A stretch of DNA of 64,000 nt, from assembly GCA_031286205.1 (NCBI GenBank), contig JAITUR010000061.1, positions 1 to 64,000 of the forward strand, given 5' to 3'. The stretch comes from Treponema sp. GTDB taxonomy: Bacteria; Spirochaetota; Spirochaetia; Treponematales; Breznakiellaceae. The position numbers and the translations under genes are program-made. Under the pieces are notes generated by a model, which made no database searches, was not told the DNA's origin, and was given only the letters and a program-made list of their open reading frames with translations. Below are positions 50,847 through 58,959 of the stretch, one piece after another. The first letter of the stretch is position 1. Each line of letters opens with the position of its first letter.

Positions 50847-50904
50847 AGTTATTCATTCATTCACTTTTCCCTATATACAGGTGAATGAGTGAATAAGGAA
50901 TAAC
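50847..50904 (-). repeat. TGAATGAA hairpin repeat, copy D (inverted relative to A-C)
   Basis: gttattcattcattcacttttccctatatacaggtgaatgagtgaataaggaataac. Confidence 0.9.
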
Positions 50905-50977
50905 ACCCGTCCGGGGCAAAATATAGGTTTTTCCAATGATAAAAGGAATAAATGTTGAAAAATGCAAGGAGGGAAGT

Positions 50978-51346
50978 ATGACAATAAAAGAAAGGGAACA
51001 AAAATTGTGGGATAAATTCGCACTGAAGGCTTTAGGGGAAATTTTGAGAACAGAATGTAAGAATGACGGTTATTGTATAAGGAATGTTGTCGCAAGAGCC
51101 TATGAAGCGGCAGATGTTTTTTTCTGGGGGCGGTATGAACGAGTATTGTCAAAGTATCAAGGGATAGATGCCTTAAAGCGAATTATGACATTAGATGGTA
51201 ATACAGAGAGGGGGCTCGCTCGATATAAATCAAAGCCATGTCCGTTAAGGGCTTATGCCGCCGATTTTACCCCCGGATATGAAAAATCTGCCGGGAAAGT
51301 TGCGATTGATAATTATTTTAAAGCAAAAAAATGTTTTATTGATTAA
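50978..51346 (+). CDS. Hypothetical protein
   Basis: ATG preceded by aaggaggg; MTIKEREQKLWDKFALKALGEIL... Confidence 0.6.
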   Translation: MTIKEREQKLWDKFALKALGEILRTECKNDGYCIRNVVARAYEAADVFFWGRYERVLSKYQGIDALKRIMTLDGNTERGLARYKSKPCPLRAYAADFTPGYEKSAGKVAIDNYFKAKKCFID

Positions 51347-51690
51347 AACTGCCAATACTACCCCCCCCCCCATAAAAGGTACTGTAAAAAAGTTCTAAAA
51401 CTCGTAGAGACCTGTCGCCATGCCTGCCCGCTCTCGCTCACAACAATTTTTTTTCTGGGTGTTAAAACAGCGAATTACTGCCTGAAGCCCCGTAAACTGC
51501 AAAATTGCTTTGCCAGAATAGACTGAACAACACAGACAAAAATTTTCCTTACATACCCCTTTGAAGCTGTAAAATTATATTTATTTTTGTAAAATCAAAT
51601 GTCACATAACATTTCTAATTATTAGGCAAATACATAAAAAAATGTAATAAGGTTTCTATTTCGGAAAAGCATAGATAAACAAATATAAGT

Positions 51691-51720
51691 ATTGACAAAT
51701 ACAGCCCTGTATAGTAACAT
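51691..51720 (+). promoter_or_regulatory. Outward-facing promoter at the right end of the island
   Basis: TTGACA-N17-TAACAT (attgacaaatacagccctgtatagtaacat), duplicated at about 52795. Confidence 0.65.
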
Positions 51721-51751
51721 ATATATAAGAAGGTTATGTGCGTTATGTGCA

Positions 51752-51794
51752 ACTCTTAATCTACGGGTCGATGGTTCGAATCCATCGCGGTTCA
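51752..51794 (+). repeat. attR core: tRNA-Lys 3' 43-bp repeat (R2)
   Basis: Exact match to 42138-42180. Confidence 0.95.
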
Positions 51795-51803
51795 AGAAAA
51801 AAT

Positions 51804-51926
51804 GCGATGGATTCGAACGGTTAAGCCCGCCGACAGGAAAAGGCGCCATGGAGGGCGCCGGCAGGGTTTAACCGCGGCCTGGAAGGAGGCAACAGGAAGT
51901 TGCTGACTGGAAGGCGAATCCATCGC
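51804..51926. repeat. 123-bp structured element with tRNA-3'-derived terminal inverted repeats
   Basis: Ends GCGATGGATTCG / CGAATCCATCGC; internal GGCGCC-atggag-GGCGCC, GGTTAAgCCC/GGGTTTAACC and GCAAC-aggaa-GTTGC hairpins. Confidence 0.7.
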
Positions 51927-51932
51927 GGTTCA
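51915..51932 (+). repeat. tRNA-Lys 3' end fragment (R3)
   Basis: CGAATCCATCGCGGTTCA identical to the tRNA 3' end; followed by gagagttaatt, similar to gagtgttaatt after the real tRNA. Confidence 0.85.
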
Positions 51933-51966
51933 GAGAGTTAATTCCCCTATATAGTGAGGTAAGTAA

Positions 51967-52734
51967 GTGATAAAAAAACGCACTTTCGAGATACTAGAAA
52001 AAGCCGAAGAAGGCGACACCCCCAGTTTTATTTTTGATATATTTATAATTACCCTTATCCTGTTAAATGTAGTAGCCGTTACTGCCGCAACTTTTGATGA
52101 TTTTGCGGAGAAATACAAGACACCCCTTCATTATTTTGAGGTATTCTCTGTAGCAATATTTACAGTCGAATATTTATTGCGTTTATGGACATCAAAATTA
52201 AAATACCCGCAATCAAAAATCCCTTACATCGTTTATATTTTTTCTATTGGCGCGTTAATAGATTTGGCGGCAATACTTCCGTTTTACCTGCCTTTTATCA
52301 TAGCCGTCGATCTTAGATTTTTAAGAGTTTTAAGAATATTGCGAATGTTCCGTATTTTAAAACTTGGAAGGTACAGCGAAGCAATGGTTATAATCGGCAA
52401 AGTGTTAAAAAAAGAAAAAGAAAAGCTGCTTGCTACAATTATATTAACAATGATAATGATTTTTATTGCATCTACCGTAATGTATCACGCCGAACACACA
52501 GCCCAGCCGGAATATTTCTCGAATGTCATAGAAACTGCATGGTGGGCGGTAGCTACTTTAACAACCGTATGGTACGGAGATATTTATCCTATCACTGTTG
52601 CAGGTAAAATATGCGGAGGCATAATAGCCATTCTTGGCGTTATGTTAATTGCCCTGCCAAGCGGTATAATCTGTTCGGGCTTCATGGCAGAATTAAAAGA
52701 AAGAAAATGCCCGCACTGCGGCAAGGTTACTTAA
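51967..52734 (+). CDS. Voltage-gated potassium-channel-like ion channel with altered selectivity filter
   Basis: S4-like LRFLRVLRILRMFRILKLGRYSEAM, pore WWAVATLTTVWYGDIYPIT; GTG start with gagg upstream. Confidence 0.88.
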   Translation: MIKKRTFEILEKAEEGDTPSFIFDIFIITLILLNVVAVTAATFDDFAEKYKTPLHYFEVFSVAIFTVEYLLRLWTSKLKYPQSKIPYIVYIFSIGALIDLAAILPFYLPFIIAVDLRFLRVLRILRMFRILKLGRYSEAMVIIGKVLKKEKEKLLATIILTMIMIFIASTVMYHAEHTAQPEYFSNVIETAWWAVATLTTVWYGDIYPITVAGKICGGIIAILGVMLIALPSGIICSGFMAELKERKCPHCGKVT

Positions 52735-52855
52735 AAGGGCAGAGATTTATAGCAGGGGTGCTGACGGAATTCGCTGCCGCTCAGCCTAAATTTCATTGAC
52801 AAAAACAGCCCGGTATAGTAACATATATACATGAAGGCAAAATGCGTTAAGCGCA

Positions 52856-52896
52856 ACCCTAATCTGCGGGTCATGGGTTAATCCCATTGCGGTTCA
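52856..52896 (+). repeat. Degenerate tRNA-Lys 3' fragment (R4)
   Basis: ACCCTAATCTGCGGGTCATGGGTTAATCCCATTGCGGTTCA vs ACTCTTAATCTACGGGTCGATGGTTCGAATCCATCGCGGTTCA. Confidence 0.8.
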
Positions 52897-52922
52897 GTAA
52901 AGATTTACAAAGAAGGTGTAAA

Positions 52923-53855
52923 ATGAAAATATTTATTACGGGCGGAACAGGCAATATCGGACAATATGTTACTTTGGCAGTTACAGAAAGCGGACATGAA
53001 GCCGTTGTTCTGTCCAGAGATCCAAAAAAATATTCCGGCTTGGCAAAGAAAGCCAAACTTGTAAAAGGCGAAATTACCGATTATAATCTTCTAAAAAAAT
53101 TAGTAAAAGATTGTGATGCAGTTATTCATATTGCGCTTGGCTGGGGGAATGAACCTATATCAATGTTAATGAATGATACTGCCGCAACAGTTAATCTTTT
53201 GGAAATTTCAGAAAAAGCCGGAGTAGAGAAGTTTATTTATACTTCAAGTACAGCTGCTATGGGTCATATGCGCCACAACATGAACGAAACCTTTGTTAAT
53301 CTTCCTATTGATCTTTACGGAAGCACAAAAGCGGCATCCGAAGCCTATGTTTTGGGGTTTAAAAAATATTACGGCAACAAAAAAGAAGTAACAATGAAGC
53401 GGAATATTATACGACCCGGTTATACATATTCAAACCCGCCTTATCCGGGCGGATCTACAGAGCCGGACAATCGTTTTAGGAATATTGCCGACGCAGTTGT
53501 CAACGATAGACCGATAGTTCTTACAAAATACGATGGCACACAATTTATTTCCGCCGAGGAAATAGCTCTGGTTTATTTAAAGCTGCTGGAAAGCGATATT
53601 AACGAAGAAATCTATCTGGCTCTTGGAAATACCTGGTTTTCGTGGGAAGACATCGCGGACACAATGCTTCAATATTGCCCGGAATCCAAGTCCAGGGTTG
53701 TGCTAAACGACTTAGGGTGGAGCATTAACCCCTTCTTGTACAGTGTTAAAAAAATGGAAAATGACCTAGGTCTTTCCTTTGACACCCGCCCCGAACTCCA
53801 CGAACATATTAAATGGTGTCTGGAGCAAGCCGGTAAGAAAGGCAAAAAACAGTAG
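52923..53855 (+). CDS. NAD-dependent epimerase/dehydratase (extended SDR)
   Basis: MKIFITGGTGNIGQYVTLAV; YGSTKAASEAYV active-site region. Confidence 0.9.
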   Translation: MKIFITGGTGNIGQYVTLAVTESGHEAVVLSRDPKKYSGLAKKAKLVKGEITDYNLLKKLVKDCDAVIHIALGWGNEPISMLMNDTAATVNLLEISEKAGVEKFIYTSSTAAMGHMRHNMNETFVNLPIDLYGSTKAASEAYVLGFKKYYGNKKEVTMKRNIIRPGYTYSNPPYPGGSTEPDNRFRNIADAVVNDRPIVLTKYDGTQFISAEEIALVYLKLLESDINEEIYLALGNTWFSWEDIADTMLQYCPESKSRVVLNDLGWSINPFLYSVKKMENDLGLSFDTRPELHEHIKWCLEQAGKKGKKQ

Positions 53856-53902
53856 TAGACAACTTGACCTTTTCCGTTTTTTTCATCATTATTGTAAGTA
53901 AT

Positions 53903-53975
53903 GCCACCTTAGCTCAGTTGGTAGAGCACTTGACTTGTAATCATGAGGTCTTCGGTTCGATTCCGGAAGGTGGCT
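53903..53975 (+). tRNA. tRNA-Thr (anticodon TGT)
   Basis: Acceptor gccacct/aggtggc + t; loop cTTGTaa; T-arm ccgg-ttcgatt-ccgg-like; 73 nt. Confidence 0.93.
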
Positions 53976-54013
53976 ATCGCCGAATGGCGATAAGTAAAAT
54001 AACTTCCATCGCC

Positions 54014-55432
54014 CTAACTCAACGATTTCCCAAAAACCAACCCGAATACAAGGATTATTAAAATTGCCGCTATTGCGATATATTTTAGCGAAACGCTCCA
54101 TATACCGGCAAGTTTAAATCGAAATTTACCGTCTTGGCGGATTTCGTTTATGCCGTTTTTTGTGTCCCATACCCAGCCGACTAATATACAAACTGTTAAC
54201 GCATTAAGCGGGATTAATAATCGATCAGTAATATATTCCATAAAATCGCCAAACGAGGGGAAGAAAATACCGTTTTCATAATCCGCCCACACGCCTGTCA
54301 TATCCACGGAAACCTGGGATATCGTATAGAAGATTCCAATTAAAAACATAATCAAGGCAAGACCAATAGCAGCTATTTTACGATCGATTTTTAATTGTTC
54401 TGTCATTGCAACAACAGAACCTTCAAGAAGAGATACAGCGGAAGTAATAGCCGAGAAAAACAGCAGAAGATAAAACAATATCCCAAATAAAACACCCGCG
54501 GGCATTTTTTCAAACACTCCCGCCAAAGCAATAAACGCAAAGCTGCCGCCCTTGCCTACATTTTCCGAACCAATGGTAGCAAAAACAGCCGGGACTATCA
54601 TAAAAACCGCCAGAAAAGAAACCAGAGTATCCATTCCGCAAATTATGGCTGTACTTTTCGCAAGGTTTTCTTCTTTTTTAACATAAGAGCCGTAAGTAAT
54701 CATAATTGCCATTCCAAGAGAAAGCGAAAAAAATGCCTGCCCCAATGCCAAAAGCACAATATCCGGTGTTATTGTAGAAAAGTTTGGAGTAAGCATAAAT
54801 TTTATACCTTCACCTGCACCCGGCAATGTAACAGAGCGAATCATCAAAATAATAAGAATGATAAACAAAGCAGGCATTCCGAACTTGTTAAAATTTTCTA
54901 TACCTTTATTAACCCCGCGGATAATGATATATACCGCAATTCCAATAAATAACAATGGACACAAAACAGCGCCAAGCCAGGGAAAAAATACCGTGCCATT
55001 TACTGTATCTGATCCCAGCATATTTAAAAAATAATTTGTTGGATTTGCAAAAATTTCCGCTGGTTTTAAGATATAGCCAAAAATATAATAAATAACCCAG
55101 CCGCCTACCTGTATATAGTAGCAAAGTATAATAAACGAGGTTACGATGCTTAAAACACCCCAGCCCGCCCATTTGGGACGAAGCTGTCTATATGCGCCTA
55201 TGGTATTTTTCTGGGTATTACGGCCCATTACAAGCTCTGCAAGCATTACAGTGGAGCCAATAACGGCAACAATAGCGATATAAATGATTAAAAACGCCGC
55301 CCCGCCGCCTTCATAAGCCTTGCCGGGAAATCTCCAAATATTACCCAGCCCTACAGCAGAACCGGCTGCTGCCAGAACAAACCCGATACTATTTGTCCAT
55401 TGCGCGCGCTTACCGGAATTGATATTCGACAA
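54014..55432 (-). CDS. Sodium:neurotransmitter symporter (SNF) family transporter
   Basis: WTNSIGFVLAAAGSAVGLGNIWRFPGKAYEGGGAAFLIIY. Confidence 0.93.
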   Translation of the reverse strand: MSNINSGKRAQWTNSIGFVLAAAGSAVGLGNIWRFPGKAYEGGGAAFLIIYIAIVAVIGSTVMLAELVMGRNTQKNTIGAYRQLRPKWAGWGVLSIVTSFIILCYYIQVGGWVIYYIFGYILKPAEIFANPTNYFLNMLGSDTVNGTVFFPWLGAVLCPLLFIGIAVYIIIRGVNKGIENFNKFGMPALFIILIILMIRSVTLPGAGEGIKFMLTPNFSTITPDIVLLALGQAFFSLSLGMAIMITYGSYVKKEENLAKSTAIICGMDTLVSFLAVFMIVPAVFATIGSENVGKGGSFAFIALAGVFEKMPAGVLFGILFYLLLFFSAITSAVSLLEGSVVAMTEQLKIDRKIAAIGLALIMFLIGIFYTISQVSVDMTGVWADYENGIFFPSFGDFMEYITDRLLIPLNALTVCILVGWVWDTKNGINEIRQDGKFRFKLAGIWSVSLKYIAIAAILIILVFGLVFGKSLS

Positions 55433-55547
55433 TTATATCTCCTTAAAACAAACAACTGTTTGTTTATACTAAAATAAAGCGGGGGTTAAAACAAGTCAAG
55501 CATTATCTGGTGTACAAATATCAATATTTCCATTATATTAAAAATAT

Positions 55548-55841
55548 ATGCCTACTTATGAATATGAATGTAAAAGCTGTAGCCATGGTTTTGAGGTTTT
55601 TCAATCCATGAGCGACAATCCTCTAAAAGACTGTCCCAAATGCGGCAAGGAAATCCGCCGTCTTATTTTTGGCGGAAGCGGTGTTATTTTTAAGGGGTCA
55701 GGATTTTATGTTACCGATAAAACCGATAAGACCTCTGCAGATTCCAAGCCTGCCGAAAAGCCCGCTTCCGGCGCGTGTGCGTCCTGTCCGGCTGCTTCAT
55801 CGGGCGGCTGCCCCGCTGCGACAGAGTCAAGAACCGCCTAA
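55548..55841 (+). CDS. FmdB-family zinc ribbon protein
   Basis: MPTYEYECKSCSHGFEVFQSMSDNPLKDCPKCGKEIRRLI. Confidence 0.92.
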   Translation: MPTYEYECKSCSHGFEVFQSMSDNPLKDCPKCGKEIRRLIFGGSGVIFKGSGFYVTDKTDKTSADSKPAEKPASGACASCPAASSGGCPAATESRTA

Positions 55842-55843
55842 TT

Positions 55844-56170
55844 ATGAAAAAACTTAAACCGCGTTTTTTTTGCGATAATTGCGGCTTCGAGGTAGACGGC
55901 GATATAAAAGCCTGTCCCCATTGCGGACGGTATTTTGCCTCCGTTCGCTGCCCGGTATGCGGCTATTCAGGCCCGGATAAAATGTTTCAAAGCGGCTGCC
56001 CCTTATGCGGATATTCTGCACCGCCTGTCCCAAAAACAGCGAAAAACAGCCCAAAAAAGGTCAAAAAAGAGCATATTCCCAATGAACCCCTGCCTTTTTG
56101 GGCACTGATAATCGCCTTTATTTCATTTTTCGCCGCCCTGATATTTCTTTTCCAATTTTTAACCAAATAG
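55844..56170 (+). CDS. Zinc-ribbon membrane protein
   Basis: Repeated CxxC pairs (CDNCGF, CPHCGR, CPVCGY, CPLCGY) + C-terminal TM. Confidence 0.75.
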   Translation: MKKLKPRFFCDNCGFEVDGDIKACPHCGRYFASVRCPVCGYSGPDKMFQSGCPLCGYSAPPVPKTAKNSPKKVKKEHIPNEPLPFWALIIAFISFFAALIFLFQFLTK

Positions 56171-56217
56171 AGAAAATGGGGTTTGTGAATTTTTTTTCAA
56201 AAAAAATTAAAAACCTC

Positions 56218-56246
56218 TTGACATTATTTTTCATTTTTGATAACTT
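56218..56246 (+). promoter_or_regulatory. Predicted promoter of the ribosomal gene cluster
   Basis: TTGACA-N17-TAACTT upstream of rpsL. Confidence 0.6.
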
Positions 56247-56336
56247 AAAAATTAATCCTCTTGTTTTGTAAAGAGGGGGTATTTATGCGCCTGGCAAATT
56301 ATATAAATGACAGGTAAATTTAGGAGTTTTTGACGA

Positions 56337-56711
56337 ATGCCTACTATTAATCAATTGGTTCGTTTTGGACGGAAAAAGATTACTTCCAAGACGAAATCTC
56401 CGGCTCTAAAATCATGTCCGCAAAAACGCGGCGTTTGTACTCGTGTTATGACAGTAACACCCAAGAAGCCCAATTCGGCTCTTAGGAAAGTTGCCCGTGT
56501 ACGCCTTTCTCATGGAACCGAAGTTACCGCCTATATTCCCGGAATTGGCCACAATTTACAGGAACACTCGGTAGTACTTGTAAGGGGCGGACGCGTAAAG
56601 GACCTTCCCGGTGTTCGCTATCATATTGTACGAGGCGCTAAAGATACCTTGGGTGTAACAGACCGCAAACAGGGTCGATCAAGATACGGCGCTAAACGGC
56701 CCAAGGCATAA
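56337..56711 (+). CDS. rpsL: 30S ribosomal protein S12
   Basis: [27 protein letters not shown]. Confidence 0.98.
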   Translation: MPTINQLVRFGRKKITSKTKSPALKSCPQKRGVCTRVMTVTPKKPNSALRKVARVRLSHGTEVTAYIPGIGHNLQEHSVVLVRGGRVKDLPGVRYHIVRGAKDTLGVTDRKQGRSRYGAKRPKA

Positions 56712-56726
56712 GGAAGCAGGAATATC

Positions 56727-57197
56727 ATGGGAAGAAAGAAGAAATCGATAGATCGTGGAATTTTACCGGATCCAAAATACAACAGCGTAGTTGTATCAAA
56801 ATTTGTAAACAGGATGATGTGGGAAGGCAAGCGTTCTTTGGGCTTGCGCATCGTTCACCAGGCAATGGAAGTACTTAAAGGAAAAACCGATAAAGAACCC
56901 CTTGAAGTTTTTCTTAAAGCTTTAGATAATGTAAAGCCTGTTATAGAAGTTAAGTCCCGGCGCGTAGGCGGGGCAACTTATCAGGTTCCTGTAGAGATTC
57001 GCGAAACCAGGCGCGAAGCTTTGGGTATGCGGTGGATAATTTCCGCGGCACGCGCCCGTTCAGGAAAAGGCATGGGAGAAAGGCTTGCCGCCGAACTTCT
57101 GGATGCCTTTAACAATACTGGTACTGCCTTCAAAAAGAAGGAAGACACACATAAAATGGCAGAGGCGAATAAAGCCTTCGCTCATTACAGATGGTAG
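56727..57197 (+). CDS. rpsG: 30S ribosomal protein S7
   Basis: S7 family; [14 protein letters not shown]. Confidence 0.98.
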   Translation: MGRKKKSIDRGILPDPKYNSVVVSKFVNRMMWEGKRSLGLRIVHQAMEVLKGKTDKEPLEVFLKALDNVKPVIEVKSRRVGGATYQVPVEIRETRREALGMRWIISAARARSGKGMGERLAAELLDAFNNTGTAFKKKEDTHKMAEANKAFAHYRW

Positions 57198-57385
57198 TAG
57201 ATTGGTTTCCAAACCACTCACTATTGTGAGACAGGTGGAACAAAGTATAGATTTGCGTTAGGTTTTAATGCTTCCTCTATATTTAAGTTTCCCCCTCATA
57301 TTGTATTTTTCGTTGATTAACGCATGTTATGTGTTATACAGCGATTTAATATTGTAAATAAATGTGCCCATAAGGAGGACACAAA

Positions 57386-58576
57386 ATGGCAAAGGATAAA
57401 TTTACTAGAGCAAAAATCCACATGAATGTCGGAACGATAGGCCACGTTGATCATGGCAAGACCACTCTTTCTGCGGCTATTACTCAGCACTGTGCAAAAA
57501 AGTTTGGCGACAAATTAATGAGTTACGATCAAATTGACAATGCTCCCGAGGAAAAAGCACGCGGTATTACAATTAATACCCGCCACCTCGAGTATCAGTC
57601 AGACAAGCGTCACTATGCGCATATCGACTGTCCGGGGCACGCCGACTACATCAAGAACATGATTACAGGTGCCGCGCAGATGGACGGAGCGATCCTCGTC
57701 GTTTCTGCTCCCGACTCGGTCATGCCTCAGACAAGAGAGCATATCATTCTCTCCCGCCAGGTAGGCGTTCCCAACATGATCGTCTTCCTTAATAAGGTTG
57801 ACCTTGTTGACGATCCCGAACTTCTGGAACTTGTAGAAGAAGAAGTAAGAGATGTTCTTAAAGCAAACGGTTTCCCCGGCGACAAAATCCCAATTATTAA
57901 AGGTTCAGGTTTTAAAGCCATGTCCGAACCGGACAATCCGGATGCTATTAAATGTATCGATGAACTTCTCGAAGCTATGGATACATATTTCCCCGATCCT
58001 GTCCGTGATTCCGACAAACCCTTCATCATGCCGATCGAAGATGTCTTTACCATTCAGGGACGCGGTACTGTAGTAACCGGTAAGGTAGAACGCGGTGTAC
58101 TTAAACTTAACGAAGAAGTCGAAATTATCGGTATTAAACCCACAAAGAAAACAGTTGTTACCGGTATAGAAATGTTCAATAAATTGCTTGACGATGCTCA
58201 GGCAGGCGACAATGTCGGCACCCTTCTTCGCGGTGTCGACAAGAAAGAAGTTGAACGCGGTCAAGTATTGGCCAAACCCGGCTCGATCCAGCCCCACAAA
58301 AAATTCAAGGGTCAGATTTACTGTTTATCCAAAGAAGAAGGCGGCCGCCACAGTCCGTTCTTTACCGGTTACAGGCCACAGTTCTATTTCCGTACCACGG
58401 ATATTACAGGAACTGTAAACCTTCCGGAAGGCAAGGAAATGGTTATGCCGGGCGACAACTCCGAAATTATCGGCGAGTTGATTCACCCGATAGCCATGGA
58501 AAAAGGACTTCGTTTTGCTATCCGCGAAGGCGGCAAAACAGTAGCTTCCGGCCAGGTAACAGAGATTGTTGAATAA
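57386..58576 (+). CDS. tuf: Elongation factor Tu
   Basis: [46 protein letters not shown]. Confidence 0.98.
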   Translation: MAKDKFTRAKIHMNVGTIGHVDHGKTTLSAAITQHCAKKFGDKLMSYDQIDNAPEEKARGITINTRHLEYQSDKRHYAHIDCPGHADYIKNMITGAAQMDGAILVVSAPDSVMPQTREHIILSRQVGVPNMIVFLNKVDLVDDPELLELVEEEVRDVLKANGFPGDKIPIIKGSGFKAMSEPDNPDAIKCIDELLEAMDTYFPDPVRDSDKPFIMPIEDVFTIQGRGTVVTGKVERGVLKLNEEVEIIGIKPTKKTVVTGIEMFNKLLDDAQAGDNVGTLLRGVDKKEVERGQVLAKPGSIQPHKKFKGQIYCLSKEEGGRHSPFFTGYRPQFYFRTTDITGTVNLPEGKEMVMPGDNSEIIGELIHPIAMEKGLRFAIREGGKTVASGQVTEIVE

Positions 58577-58589
58577 AGGAGTTTTCCAA

Positions 58590-58617
58590 CCCAGCACCTA
58601 AGAATTTAGGTGCTGGG
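58590..58617. promoter_or_regulatory. Perfect 12-bp hairpin between tuf and rpsJ
   Basis: CCCAGCACCTAA-gaat-TTAGGTGCTGGG; no T-run. Confidence 0.8.
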
Positions 58618-58637
58618 TGGATTCATAAGGAAGGAAT

Positions 58638-58946
58638 ATGGCAAAGGAAGGAATTCGCGTAAGGTTGCGCGGTTTTGATGTAGAATTAATTGATCAGAGC
58701 GCGAAATCAATCGCAACTGCAGTAAGAAAAGCCGGTGCGAAAGTTACCGGTCCAATTCCGCTGCCTACACGAATCAACAAGGTGACTGTTTTAAGGTCGC
58801 CGCATGTTAACAAAAAAGCCCGCGAACAATTTGAAATGCGGACTCATAAAAGGTTAATCGATATTGTCAATCCGTCCGCGGAAGTTATGGATTCTTTAAT
58901 GAAGCTGGAACTTCCTGCAGGTGTTGATGTAGAGATTAAGCAGTAA
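58638..58946 (+). CDS. rpsJ: 30S ribosomal protein S10
   Basis: Gene order; [18 protein letters not shown]. Confidence 0.97.
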   Translation: MAKEGIRVRLRGFDVELIDQSAKSIATAVRKAGAKVTGPIPLPTRINKVTVLRSPHVNKKAREQFEMRTHKRLIDIVNPSAEVMDSLMKLELPAGVDVEIKQ

Positions 58947-58959
58947 ACGGAGTAAAGTA

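Larger units (their letters stand above)
42138..51794. mobile_element. tRNA-Lys-integrated genomic island (9,614-bp unit)
   Basis: Exact 43-bp tRNA 3' direct repeats, integrase next to the tRNA, HTH/excisionase-like genes, replication-type ATPase, TA modules. Confidence 0.93.
51915..52896. mobile_element. ~1-kb integrase-less mini-element with termini homologous to the island
   Basis: Left end resembles 42163-42215; right about 100 bp resembles 51691-51794; carries one gene. Confidence 0.7.

Noticed and set aside
42138-51794. Complete prophage or ICE
   Set aside because: No capsid, terminase, tail, relaxase, coupling protein or T4SS genes were recognised among the ORFs.
53864-54061. 65-aa plus-strand ORF over tRNA-Thr
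   Set aside because: It overlaps the whole tRNA and the SNF transporter end, so it is almost certainly spurious.
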